Virus record (IMG/VR): IMGVR_UViG_3300021980_000099
Location: 1-25,141 of that record
Length of the DNA: 25,141 nt
Origin: a virus
Reading direction: 5' to 3' (one strand)
Below, piece after piece: positions 13,605 through 21,926 of the stretch. Under the pieces are notes generated by a model. That model saw only the letters and a program-made list of their open reading frames with translations, did no database searches and was not told the DNA's origin. Numbering within the stretch: position 1 is the stretch's first letter; each line of letters starts with the position of its first letter. The translations under genes were made by a program, and so were the position numbers.

Positions 13605-15485
13605 ATGTTAACCGATGAGATTTTGTCCCCATTCAAAAATCTTGCTGATACTTTACGAAAAATAGTAGAGCGTCTCCTCGGTTTTCTCTTTCTGGGTGAA
13701 ACCCCTATTGGTAATTTAGCGGAAAACGTGGTATATATTACTCCCCTCAAACCGGGAAATATAGTAGAATTCCCTTTCGCTATAAAGTCGTTGGAGATAT
13801 ATACGGACACTACTTGTCGGTTTCCGGTGAAGTTTTCACAAATCTCCCCCAGAGAAATTCAAATAGACCCGTCCGGTTTGAAAAGGGTGGGGGATAAAGT
13901 AATCCTTTTTCTCAAACGGGTTGAAGCAGTGGGTGATAACCTTTGGCAAGCTTATGGTAAATCCTTGTTTGACTATTTTCGTGAGGATAGTGAAGAGTAT
14001 AGGGAAGTTCTACTATCGTTTCTGAAATTCTACGTATTAGGACCAACCCATGAGGGAACGCAAAGTATAGCCGGGGCTACCCAGGTGTTGGATTATATAG
14101 ACAACGGCGATTGGTGGGATGGGCTCATAGCACCGGACTCTCTTTTTCAGGTGAAAGATAGGATACCCCGCATAGGGGAGTCCTTGGAACCGGGGTCTAG
14201 ATTACCATTCGACGACTTACTTTCCAACCCCGAGTTTCTATACAGATTATCACGAAATTTTGGAGAGGCGTATTTCAATCAAGAATTTCCACTTCACTTC
14301 CAAAAGCCGGGGGAACCATTGAGGTATGTTTTCAACGGGAAGACCGTAGCTTATAGGGCGTTCGAAAATGTTCTCAAATATCATGTTTTTGCCCTGCGTT
14401 TGAGTGAAATCCCTAATAGGGAAGAATGGTATGCCAGAATAAAAGCGATAAGAGAAGGTAGACCGACGCATACTTTTCCCCTTCTGGTAGCTTGGGCGGA
14501 TTTGCAGGATACAATATCCTGTCAAGAAACAGATTGTGCAGAACGTGTAAGATTTGAGATACATCAAAATTTGAAGGACGTTACCCCCTTGTGGTATTTC
14601 AACTCACCTGACAAATATCTCTTCAATCGCTTTGAGGAAACTACACTGAAAATATATGTCTTCAACGAGCCCAACTTATACTTTGATTTCGGGCGATTTG
14701 TTTCTAAGCAGGGAAATGAAATTGTTGCGAGGGAGTATATATACTCTTTCAACGATAGAAAACTTACGTTCAACATGAAACCACCGAAAAAATTCAATCA
14801 AAAAGCGGCGAGCATAGTGCCTTATGGGCAAGGACTACTCTACTTCAATGGTAGATTTACCGAACACGTAGAAACCCCGTATGCTTTCAACAATCCACCG
14901 GCTTTTGCTGACTTTGGTTTGAAGATAGACAGGTATACCACTCTGTACGATAATACTCGACTGGTTACTCAAGATGTGGTAGAACTGGCTGTTAGCTTGC
15001 ACGCTACTCTCCAGCCTAATCTTGTTATAGGCGACAAGGTAACGACTATTATAGGTTCCATCTATTCAATAAAGTACGATATAGACCCCGAAACACGAAG
15101 TATTACTACCTCTATCAAAACCTCAAAAGGGGAATTGAAGATATACCGTTTTGAGGAAGCATTAGAAGATACGATTTCAGACACGTGGGGAGGGGGAAAG
15201 TTTGATACAATCTACACCTTCGGTGGTACGATAAAGAAACCTCAGGCTTATTTTGATTCTTCCCAACAAAGGTTCGGCTCTACAGACCCCCTTCATCCTC
15301 CTCTTCTCCGGTTTGACTCGATTGAGGAAATAGTGTACGGAGGGCCTGCTTTGCTCTTTGGACAGTCTCAGCAGGGTGACGACGTTTCAGAGGTTCCAGA
15401 AATTTTAGTGCTCCCGACTGTAGAGTTTGTTGAATCAATGCAAACATCTTTTGTTGAAGAACTAACCGTTCAGAGTGGGGAATAA
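13605..15485 (+). CDS. Large distal-tail/baseplate protein, unrecognised
   Basis: 626 residues with an amphipathic N-terminus (FKNLADTLRKIVERLLGFLF), a beta domain at ~40-105 (PLKPGNIVEFPFAIKSLEIY, SPREIQIDPSGLKRVGDKVI), a helical middle (~115-330) with NWQ/W-poor, charged segments such as EEYREVLLSFLKFYVLGPTH, and a beta-rich second half with repeated short hairpins (PNLYFDFGRFV, KLTFNMKPPKKF, GLLYFNGRFTEHVE). I do not recognise the family. It begins three bases after the preceding stop without Shine-Dalgarno, so translation is probably coupled. Its stop overlaps the end of the reversed fragment on the minus strand. Position among fibre genes suggests a virion surface or baseplate protein. 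Confidence 0.6.
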   Translation: MLTDEILSPFKNLADTLRKIVERLLGFLFLGETPIGNLAENVVYITPLKPGNIVEFPFAIKSLEIYTDTTCRFPVKFSQISPREIQIDPSGLKRVGDKVILFLKRVEAVGDNLWQAYGKSLFDYFREDSEEYREVLLSFLKFYVLGPTHEGTQSIAGATQVLDYIDNGDWWDGLIAPDSLFQVKDRIPRIGESLEPGSRLPFDDLLSNPEFLYRLSRNFGEAYFNQEFPLHFQKPGEPLRYVFNGKTVAYRAFENVLKYHVFALRLSEIPNREEWYARIKAIREGRPTHTFPLLVAWADLQDTISCQETDCAERVRFEIHQNLKDVTPLWYFNSPDKYLFNRFEETTLKIYVFNEPNLYFDFGRFVSKQGNEIVAREYIYSFNDRKLTFNMKPPKKFNQKAASIVPYGQGLLYFNGRFTEHVETPYAFNNPPAFADFGLKIDRYTTLYDNTRLVTQDVVELAVSLHATLQPNLVIGDKVTTIIGSIYSIKYDIDPETRSITTSIKTSKGELKIYRFEEALEDTISDTWGGGKFDTIYTFGGTIKKPQAYFDSSQQRFGSTDPLHPPLLRFDSIEEIVYGGPALLFGQSQQGDDVSEVPEILVLPTVEFVESMQTSFVEELTVQSGE

Positions 15486-15811
15486 GAAATAAGAACGAGG
15501 GTATCTCTATCCTCGTCTTCTATTTTTACAATATCTACAGGAAAGTTGGTCCACCCTCCGGGTTTGATAGTATATGCCTGAATATTAGGGTGGGGAAATA
15601 ACTCTAATTCGTGAGAATTTATTCGTAGTTCCAGTTTCCAACGCCAGAAAGGTACGTGTTGCTTTCCGTGTTTATGGTAGACATAGTCTTTGTAGGTTTT
15701 CAGAAAGTAGTGTTCGTGGTTTTCCATTAGGTCGGAAACAATTTCCTCAAAAGGGTGGTCGTGTAAATCTAACGCTCCTTTATGTGCTTGTGGGTCCTTC
15801 TCGTGTGCTTT
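15470..15811 (-). pseudogene. Reversed fibre-like fragment, probably 5'-truncated
   Basis: The minus-strand frame is open from 15811 (just after TAA at 15814-15812) to a stop at 15470. The first usable ATG is at 15727 (85 residues), but the 28 codons before it already encode fibre-type sequence, HEKDPQAHKGALDLHDHPF, matching the motif HKKDPKAHW of the 276-aa fibre-like protein. The rest is a charged helix (MENHEHYFLKTYKDYVYH) and a beta tail ending TLVLISYSPL. With no ATG, GTG or TTG in those 28 codons and no well-placed ribosome site at 15727, it is best read as a remnant or silent cassette of a fibre gene in opposite orientation. A functional short protein from ATG 15727 remains possible. 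Confidence 0.5.
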
Positions 15812-15882
15812 TTACAAGGTCGAGCGAAAAAATCTGACCTTCTTTGAAGTATCTAGCCATATCTGGCAAAAATATTATGTTT

Positions 15883-18800
15883 ATGCCTCAAAAGAGATAT
15901 TGGCGTAAACTCCAAGATGGAGAGTGGGCTCTTCCGAAAATTCTGGAACTACCCTTAGTAACGCATACCCACCAGTGGGGTTCTTTATATCAACAACACG
16001 TTGAGGATAAGGTAAATCCTCACAAAGTTAGAGATAGAACTAAGCAGTTGTTAACAAAACACTACTGGGATGTTCATATTGAAGCGTATAAGGCTATTCT
16101 AAAAGCTTTGACGGAACACGTGACCGATTTCGATGCCCACCCGGAGATTTGGGAGAAATATATTGACAAGTTTTTACAACATACCCATTCCAACCCAAAA
16201 CCCCTGATTCCATTGGAAACTGATACCCCACAAACGGGACAGATTTTCTGGAATAAAGAGGGTAAGTTTGCCGTAAAGACAAATACAGGGGCATTCAACT
16301 TCGGTATAGTTCCGAAAAAGGACAATGTGATAGTCTTATCTGAATATCTCAAACCTCTTCTTGATTTTGTTGCCACGGAAGAACAGGAAGAAGAGCAATC
16401 AACGGAGTTAACGTTGGAAGAAAAAATCGTTCGATATATGGAGAAGGAATTTTCTTCAGAGACGCTCAAGAAACTTTCCAGAGAGGAGCTGATAGATCTA
16501 TTTTTCGTAAAGCTTATGGTACACATACCTCCCGAACAGCTTAGGGAACTGATTACCCCCGGGCGGAAACTATTTCGGGATTACAGTAAAGTGAAAGATT
16601 TTCTATTTTACGCCTATGTGCTGTGTAGTTATGCTGATCTTGGAAAATGGTTATTAGGTATTGGTCGTTCTCCGTACCAGGGAGCAGCATTGGTGAACTT
16701 TGCTCCGTATATGCAGTGGATGTATTATTCGGATTTTCCTGCGTTGGGAACGAATACATATAGCGTAGGAAGCACCTATTTTGTCGTTGTAAATGATGAC
16801 TATTTCTTTTATCCAGAACTCCGTTATGGTAGTCACGTGTGGAGTGGAGACGACTGGTCTCCGTATTACAGGACTGAAACTACTCCTATCATAGAAGGTC
16901 TGGCAAATGACGTACGTACCGTTTACGAGATGTATCCTAATTTCAAATTCCCTCTTGTTGAGGGTATCAATTACGATAGTTTGAAGACAATATCTTTGGA
17001 AAACATAGAACCAGAAGATACCGTATGGTTTTGGTGTTTGCCCGAAAATCTGGACTTCCTACAATACCCAAAACTGAATCTGAGTAAGTACCTGGAAAGT
17101 CCCGTAGAAGAATTGAAAAAGGAAGCCATTTCGACTAACTACAAGCTGTTACGTGTAAAAGGAAGAGTATGGCATCAGGAAGAGTCTGAATTTTACGCTA
17201 GAGCAAAGAAGATACTGGTAGGATACAAAGAGCGGATAGAACGAATAGTCGGTAAGGAGCTACCTCCCGATAATCCTCTGGCTTGGTATAGATATCTGTT
17301 GGAATTCATTGAAGAAAACATCCAACCGGACAAAAGAAAGTTGAAACATCTTGCTTTTCTCCTGAATGCGTTAGAAAGTAAAGACCATACTGCCCTAATT
17401 CAGGGTGATTACCTACTGAGAAAACTCAATAAGCACTGGTTATATGCTAAACTCGGGGGTAATCTAACTTGGAAGGTAAAATTTGCCGGTGAAATAGAAG
17501 ACAAGAAGTTTGTCCCTTATGTCTTTTCGTATAATGAGGAGACACTTAATGACCCTGTGGAATTACCCAACCTTTATCTACTTACCGAACCTCAAACGGA
17601 ATATTCTATTGCCGTTCTTATTGTCCTTCTTACCTCCGCGTTGGAAGTAATCCTGGACCTCATTCCAGAGGAAGAGAAACGTATTGGAGTAGAAAATTTA
17701 TACGGTGTAGTAGTAACTACTGTTCGTCATGAGGGGGGAGCTAAAGCAATAACTCACTATATATTGTCCCCATATGTAGCAGACAAGCTGTATCGCTATA
17801 TACGAAATCAGCTGGTAAGTTTCAAATCGGTTACTAATCCTGATAATATCAACCGCCCGCTACGTCTACCCCACTCAGACGAGATTTTCTCTATAGAAGA
17901 GAAACTTAACAGGGAAGATGTTGAACATGTTTCATTTTATTTCGATATTTCTATTGAAAATTCTGATTGGGCTACAAATTTTACAGACAACTTGTTTGCA
18001 TTCGGCTCTTCTAATTATGAATATGGTTCTGAGGGAACGGTACCTCCTCTTTCAGCGCATATGAATTTCTTTCAATCTACGGATATATCCGTTCTTCGAA
18101 TTGGAAATATGCCTGACATAGGTGTTGGTCTATATACACGCATAGTAGAAGGAGAAGAGGAGTTCAAAAAACTTGAGGTCAAAAGGTTGTATCAACTTCC
18201 CGAATCTATTCCCTATCAATTCTTCCACCGTATGTCTTATTGGGGAGATGAAATATTTACTTCTCCGATTTTCTATATAAAGTTCACTAATGGAGCTACC
18301 TACAGCTTTTCTACCGTAGTAGAATTGTTAGGCCATTTATTTGCCCACTCCTTGATTTTGGAACAATGGGAAAATTTATTTTCCGGTGACGATACCGGTT
18401 TAGGGTATGTTCTTTATAACTTGGTAGACTTTGCGTATCGACAAGAAAGGCTTGCATTAGAGGAAAAAGAGTTTTTGAAAGAGGATAAATACACTCCCCT
18501 ATTCAAGGATAACAGATGGAAAATAGAAGTTGGTACAAGCGTAGTTACCAATAGGCCAATATTTATTCCCATTCTTCCGGCTGAGTCGGGACTAGCCAAT
18601 ATCTATGTTATGCATTACGCCTGGTATGCGTGGGCAATTGAAAAAACATATGGAGAGTATAATGTCAACGGTCCTTATTTGAGACAATTCCACTTTACAG
18701 AAGAAGGTGTGGATCCTTTCTTCTATCTGGCAGATATAGAATGCTCCTATTTTGAAGGTTCTTACTTATCACTAATGTCACTACTAATACCTTACTTTAC

Positions 18801-19398
18801 CTCAAAAAATTTGGATATAAAGGCTGAAAAACTGCTGGCAAGTTTTTTTGCTTCATATAGGCTATTCAAGAGGAAGATATACTCATGGTATACATATAAA
18901 CTAAATGGAGAAGATGTGAACCTATATGCCTTGCTGGACCCATTTCTGGTACGTCTATCCTACTACATGGCAAAACTTAACTATACTGAATCAGATAAGC
19001 TTGAAGAAGCAGCGTGTCTTGTAATAGACCTCTATCGAGATCTGTTTAGTAAATACTCACCTTCAGAAGGGTTTAATATATACTCATCTTCAGATGAAGA
19101 ATACATACTTCTACAAAATGACCTAGTTAGAGGATCTAGATTTCATATGCCCATTTTATCTTATGGAGGCATAGGTATAAGCATCTTCCCTTTTGAGTTG
19201 GTACCATATTTCCAATGGGGTTGTAGAACAGCTAAAATGCTGCAGACAAAAGCAACTGAACAAATGGCAAAGTTCGTGGTAGATTATACAAACCCCTTTG
19301 AAGGTCCAGTGTTTGAAGCAAACAAACTTTATCCTCTTCTACAAGGTGTTCATTTCTCACACAATCCATTCACAGTTTTCCGCACTATATATCTATAA
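15883..19398 (+). CDS. Giant tail-associated protein with fibre-type N-terminus
   Basis: About 1171 residues from ATG 15883; ATG 15877 and TTG 15844 are in frame upstream, and none has a Shine-Dalgarno. The N-terminal ~130 residues are fibre-like: HVEDKVNPHKVRDRTKQLL, HVTDFDAHPEIWEKY, and the beta module TPQTGQIFWNKEGKFAVKT near residue 115. An acidic helical stretch follows at ~165-185 (EEQEEEQSTELTLEEK). The remaining ~900 residues are unusually aromatic (Tyr/Phe/Trp) and mostly helical. The last third contains repeated hydrophobic helices (SYLSLMSLLIPYF, AEKLLASFFASYRLFKR), which might form an alpha/alpha toroid. No enzyme motif is secure. Probably a host-contact or baseplate protein. It ends in a TAATG overlap with the next gene. 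Confidence 0.65.
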   Translation: MPQKRYWRKLQDGEWALPKILELPLVTHTHQWGSLYQQHVEDKVNPHKVRDRTKQLLTKHYWDVHIEAYKAILKALTEHVTDFDAHPEIWEKYIDKFLQHTHSNPKPLIPLETDTPQTGQIFWNKEGKFAVKTNTGAFNFGIVPKKDNVIVLSEYLKPLLDFVATEEQEEEQSTELTLEEKIVRYMEKEFSSETLKKLSREELIDLFFVKLMVHIPPEQLRELITPGRKLFRDYSKVKDFLFYAYVLCSYADLGKWLLGIGRSPYQGAALVNFAPYMQWMYYSDFPALGTNTYSVGSTYFVVVNDDYFFYPELRYGSHVWSGDDWSPYYRTETTPIIEGLANDVRTVYEMYPNFKFPLVEGINYDSLKTISLENIEPEDTVWFWCLPENLDFLQYPKLNLSKYLESPVEELKKEAISTNYKLLRVKGRVWHQEESEFYARAKKILVGYKERIERIVGKELPPDNPLAWYRYLLEFIEENIQPDKRKLKHLAFLLNALESKDHTALIQGDYLLRKLNKHWLYAKLGGNLTWKVKFAGEIEDKKFVPYVFSYNEETLNDPVELPNLYLLTEPQTEYSIAVLIVLLTSALEVILDLIPEEEKRIGVENLYGVVVTTVRHEGGAKAITHYILSPYVADKLYRYIRNQLVSFKSVTNPDNINRPLRLPHSDEIFSIEEKLNREDVEHVSFYFDISIENSDWATNFTDNLFAFGSSNYEYGSEGTVPPLSAHMNFFQSTDISVLRIGNMPDIGVGLYTRIVEGEEEFKKLEVKRLYQLPESIPYQFFHRMSYWGDEIFTSPIFYIKFTNGATYSFSTVVELLGHLFAHSLILEQWENLFSGDDTGLGYVLYNLVDFAYRQERLALEEKEFLKEDKYTPLFKDNRWKIEVGTSVVTNRPIFIPILPAESGLANIYVMHYAWYAWAIEKTYGEYNVNGPYLRQFHFTEEGVDPFFYLADIECSYFEGSYLSLMSLLIPYFTSKNLDIKAEKLLASFFASYRLFKRKIYSWYTYKLNGEDVNLYALLDPFLVRLSYYMAKLNYTESDKLEEAACLVIDLYRDLFSKYSPSEGFNIYSSSDEEYILLQNDLVRGSRFHMPILSYGGIGISIFPFELVPYFQWGCRTAKMLQTKATEQMAKFVVDYTNPFEGPVFEANKLYPLLQGVHFSHNPFTVFRTIYL

Positions 19399-20042
19399 TG
19401 GATAACGTTTTTTCTTCTTTCCTGCAAAGCCTAATAAGTACATCTCCCCAAGAGGAGGACACTATTCCGATACAATTGATAAATTTCATCAAAACCTACC
19501 AATCGGATTATGTATTCGTGACTATAGATTACATCTACTATGATTTTTATTGTAACTCAAATTACTCCTCAGATAGCGATATTTCAGAAACGAGCGACTA
19601 CAAACAAACAATCAGTCGAGCTATAGAAAACTTCCAACCCTTACCTTCTCTAATAACATCTGAAAAAGTGCTCAAAACTCTGGAAAATCTCTCCCCACAG
19701 CAACGGTTTGTAGGACAAAAAGCAGAGCTTATAGTGGACATACCACCTCAGTTGGTGATACCACCGATGAAACTCAATGGAAAAATCAAAGTCCCCATAC
19801 TGGTATTCTTTTGGGATACGCAAGATTACACGGAGCTGGAACTAACTATCAGGGGAGTAAAAGGTGTAATACCTTTTAGCGGATATTTCCTATTCATCTT
19901 AGACGGGAAGAAGGGGAAAAGAATAGAAAAAATAAAGATAAACGTGGAAAATTCATTCGTTCCCCGAATTTGGTTCTTAGACCTTACAGCGCCTGAAAAC
20001 GTAGTAGACGCGGAATTTCCTTCTATAGATTTCGAGTGGTAA
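19398..20042 (+). CDS. Unrecognised beta-rich virion-region protein
   Basis: 214 residues. The N-terminus is aromatic and acidic (YVFVTIDYIYYDFYCNSNYS), followed by a Ser/Asp-rich segment. Residues ~85-214 are a beta-sandwich-like region (FVGQKAELIVDIPPQLVIPP, GKIKVPILVFFWD) ending with KINVENSFVPRIWFLDLTAP. That last motif resembles the INVKNSL motifs of the next protein. It starts in a TAATG overlap with the preceding stop and has no Shine-Dalgarno, so translation is coupled. No family recognised; presumably a partner of the neighbouring large tail proteins. Confidence 0.6.
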   Translation: MDNVFSSFLQSLISTSPQEEDTIPIQLINFIKTYQSDYVFVTIDYIYYDFYCNSNYSSDSDISETSDYKQTISRAIENFQPLPSLITSEKVLKTLENLSPQQRFVGQKAELIVDIPPQLVIPPMKLNGKIKVPILVFFWDTQDYTELELTIRGVKGVIPFSGYFLFILDGKKGKRIEKIKINVENSFVPRIWFLDLTAPENVVDAEFPSIDFEW

Positions 20043-20063
20043 AAGCCATAATAGCTATATACC

Positions 20064-21926
20064 ATGGGAATAGTTGCCGGAGGTGGATGTTGTTCTACCC
20101 CACTTTATTTACCTTCTGAACTCAGCAAAGAAGAAAAGACCTTAATAGCAGACTGTTTTTGCTACTTTTATTTTGGAGAACATTATGTAGCAGCCGAGTG
20201 GAACGAATTGAAAAAGCTATACCTCAATATGCCTAGAGAAGAATTTTGGGCTTACTTGGGAGAGTACTTGGAACTAGAGAATTCTGACGATCATCCAACA
20301 GCTATCAAGTATAATGGGCAAATAGTAGATGAAGAAGGAAATGTGTATCTGATTGTAGCAACATATTATTATTCCTGCGAAGATGTGGATGAATTTTTGG
20401 AGGATATAAGTGATGAATTTTTAGTCGAGGAGGAGGACGAAGAAGAAGAGGAAGAAGAATCTATTCCCGTTCAGTTTATAGACTGTTTGAACTGTGGATC
20501 GAGTAGAGCCGTCTTTCTAATCAAGGTTCCTTTGGACTCTCTAGAAGACTACTTGCGTATAACATGTAAAAAGACGGAACAAAAAGTATCTACAAAGTGT
20601 AAAAACATCAAATTCTTGCCGGATCCAATATACAACAGCTATGAAGATTGGTACTATGGGGAACAACACTGGAAGCCGATTTTCTTGGATAGGGTATCCG
20701 AATGCCCTCTAAATTTATTAGGGTCGGATGATGAAGATATTTCTTCCTTACACATTTTCCTACTGTTTAGATACCCAACGGTATTCACTCAATTCGAGGA
20801 CCTTGGTATTTCCTTTGTATCTAAGTTATGTGACTACCCTATTGTAAAAATTTGGATTGCCGGGCTTATTTCCACCTATTTCCACTCTGACTATAAAGAG
20901 TTGTACGAGACTTTACTGAAACCCCTATCCCCAGATAACCTGAAAAATTTGCCGGGGGGATATAAAGTAGCCTTAGCTGTATTAGAGCTAATGGCATTAT
21001 TAATCCGTTCCGGATTTTACAAAGAATACCCCCAATCGACTGTGGGAAGCGCGACTCTACGAGTTATTTGGGATATATTATCAAGAAACAAGTGCTACTT
21101 AGACTTCGTAAAGAAGTTTCCTGAATTTCTCAACTCAAAAGACGTCTTCTTACTCTACCAATTTGTTTGTAAAGATTTAGCGAAAGAGGTATTTACAATT
21201 ACTGCCGATACTTGCTTTAGACAAGCTCCAGATATAGAAATTAACGTGAAAAATTCGTTACTTATAACTGGATTGCCCGGAGCAACAGCAATAGTCAGTT
21301 ATAAATACGGGAAAAACAGAATATATTGGCCGCTAACCGCCGTTGCTTTATCAGACAAACCCGGTAACTATACAGCAAAAGTACCCCTCATGCGGTTAGA
21401 TGTGAATGTAAAGAATTCGTTAATCAGAACTATCAACTATACCAGTGGTGTAGAAGAAAATCACCCCCTTTCGGCCGCACCTCCTGTTGACCCTTGGTTC
21501 GTGGTATATATTCCTCACGCCTTTGCAAAATATAACTACGACATAGAAAATACCCTAGCTGTTCCTTATTGGGATAGAAACCACAATCTAGAAAATTGTT
21601 TCTATACCCCCCGTCCTCTGGGAAATCCGATGAAAACCATAGGAGTTACTTACTTTCAGATGCCGGCCGATATCATCGGTATAGCAGAGGGTAGATACAG
21701 GGAAAGTAATCAGGAAGAGCGGTTTGTAGAGCCGGTCTATCTCTTCAAGGGAAAAGACCTACCCTCTAGTGCTTTTCCAGATATTTTCTTACTCTTAGCC
21801 AAAACTTATATACACAAAGAAGGAGGACCAAATGGCAACACCAACACCAATTGGTGGGACTCCCTCTATACAAGGGCCCAGCGAATTTACTGGATGTACT
21901 GGAACGACGCCCTCCTTACCACATGA
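20064..21926 (+). CDS. Large unrecognised tail-region protein with acidic run
   Basis: 620 residues. Residues ~1-115 are a mixed domain (EEKTLIADCFCYFYFGEHYV). Residues 122-132 are an acidic run encoded by GAG/GAA repeats. A CLNCG motif follows at ~143, then beta strands, a helical domain (~230-390), and a beta domain at ~390-500 that repeats EINVKNSLLITGL and DVNVKNSLIRTIN. The C-terminus is Trp/Tyr-rich (NWWDSLYTRAQRIYWMYWND) and overlaps the start of the next gene by 95 bases. Nine Cys, including CC at residues 9-10, are scattered in the first ~200 residues. CATAAT lies 11 bases before the ATG and no Shine-Dalgarno is present. The family is not recognised. Confidence 0.6.
   Translation: MGIVAGGGCCSTPLYLPSELSKEEKTLIADCFCYFYFGEHYVAAEWNELKKLYLNMPREEFWAYLGEYLELENSDDHPTAIKYNGQIVDEEGNVYLIVATYYYSCEDVDEFLEDISDEFLVEEEDEEEEEEESIPVQFIDCLNCGSSRAVFLIKVPLDSLEDYLRITCKKTEQKVSTKCKNIKFLPDPIYNSYEDWYYGEQHWKPIFLDRVSECPLNLLGSDDEDISSLHIFLLFRYPTVFTQFEDLGISFVSKLCDYPIVKIWIAGLISTYFHSDYKELYETLLKPLSPDNLKNLPGGYKVALAVLELMALLIRSGFYKEYPQSTVGSATLRVIWDILSRNKCYLDFVKKFPEFLNSKDVFLLYQFVCKDLAKEVFTITADTCFRQAPDIEINVKNSLLITGLPGATAIVSYKYGKNRIYWPLTAVALSDKPGNYTAKVPLMRLDVNVKNSLIRTINYTSGVEENHPLSAAPPVDPWFVVYIPHAFAKYNYDIENTLAVPYWDRNHNLENCFYTPRPLGNPMKTIGVTYFQMPADIIGIAEGRYRESNQEERFVEPVYLFKGKDLPSSAFPDIFLLLAKTYIHKEGGPNGNTNTNWWDSLYTRAQRIYWMYWNDALLTT

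Noticed and set aside
15844-15882. TTG 15844 as start of the giant tail protein
   Set aside because: No ribosome site supports it, and the fibre-like sequence begins after the ATG at 15883; kept only as an alternative.
16074-16526. 150-residue minus-strand frame inside the giant tail gene
   Set aside because: Ser/Cys/Phe-rich translation typical of an antisense shadow, and the plus-strand fibre module covers the same bases.
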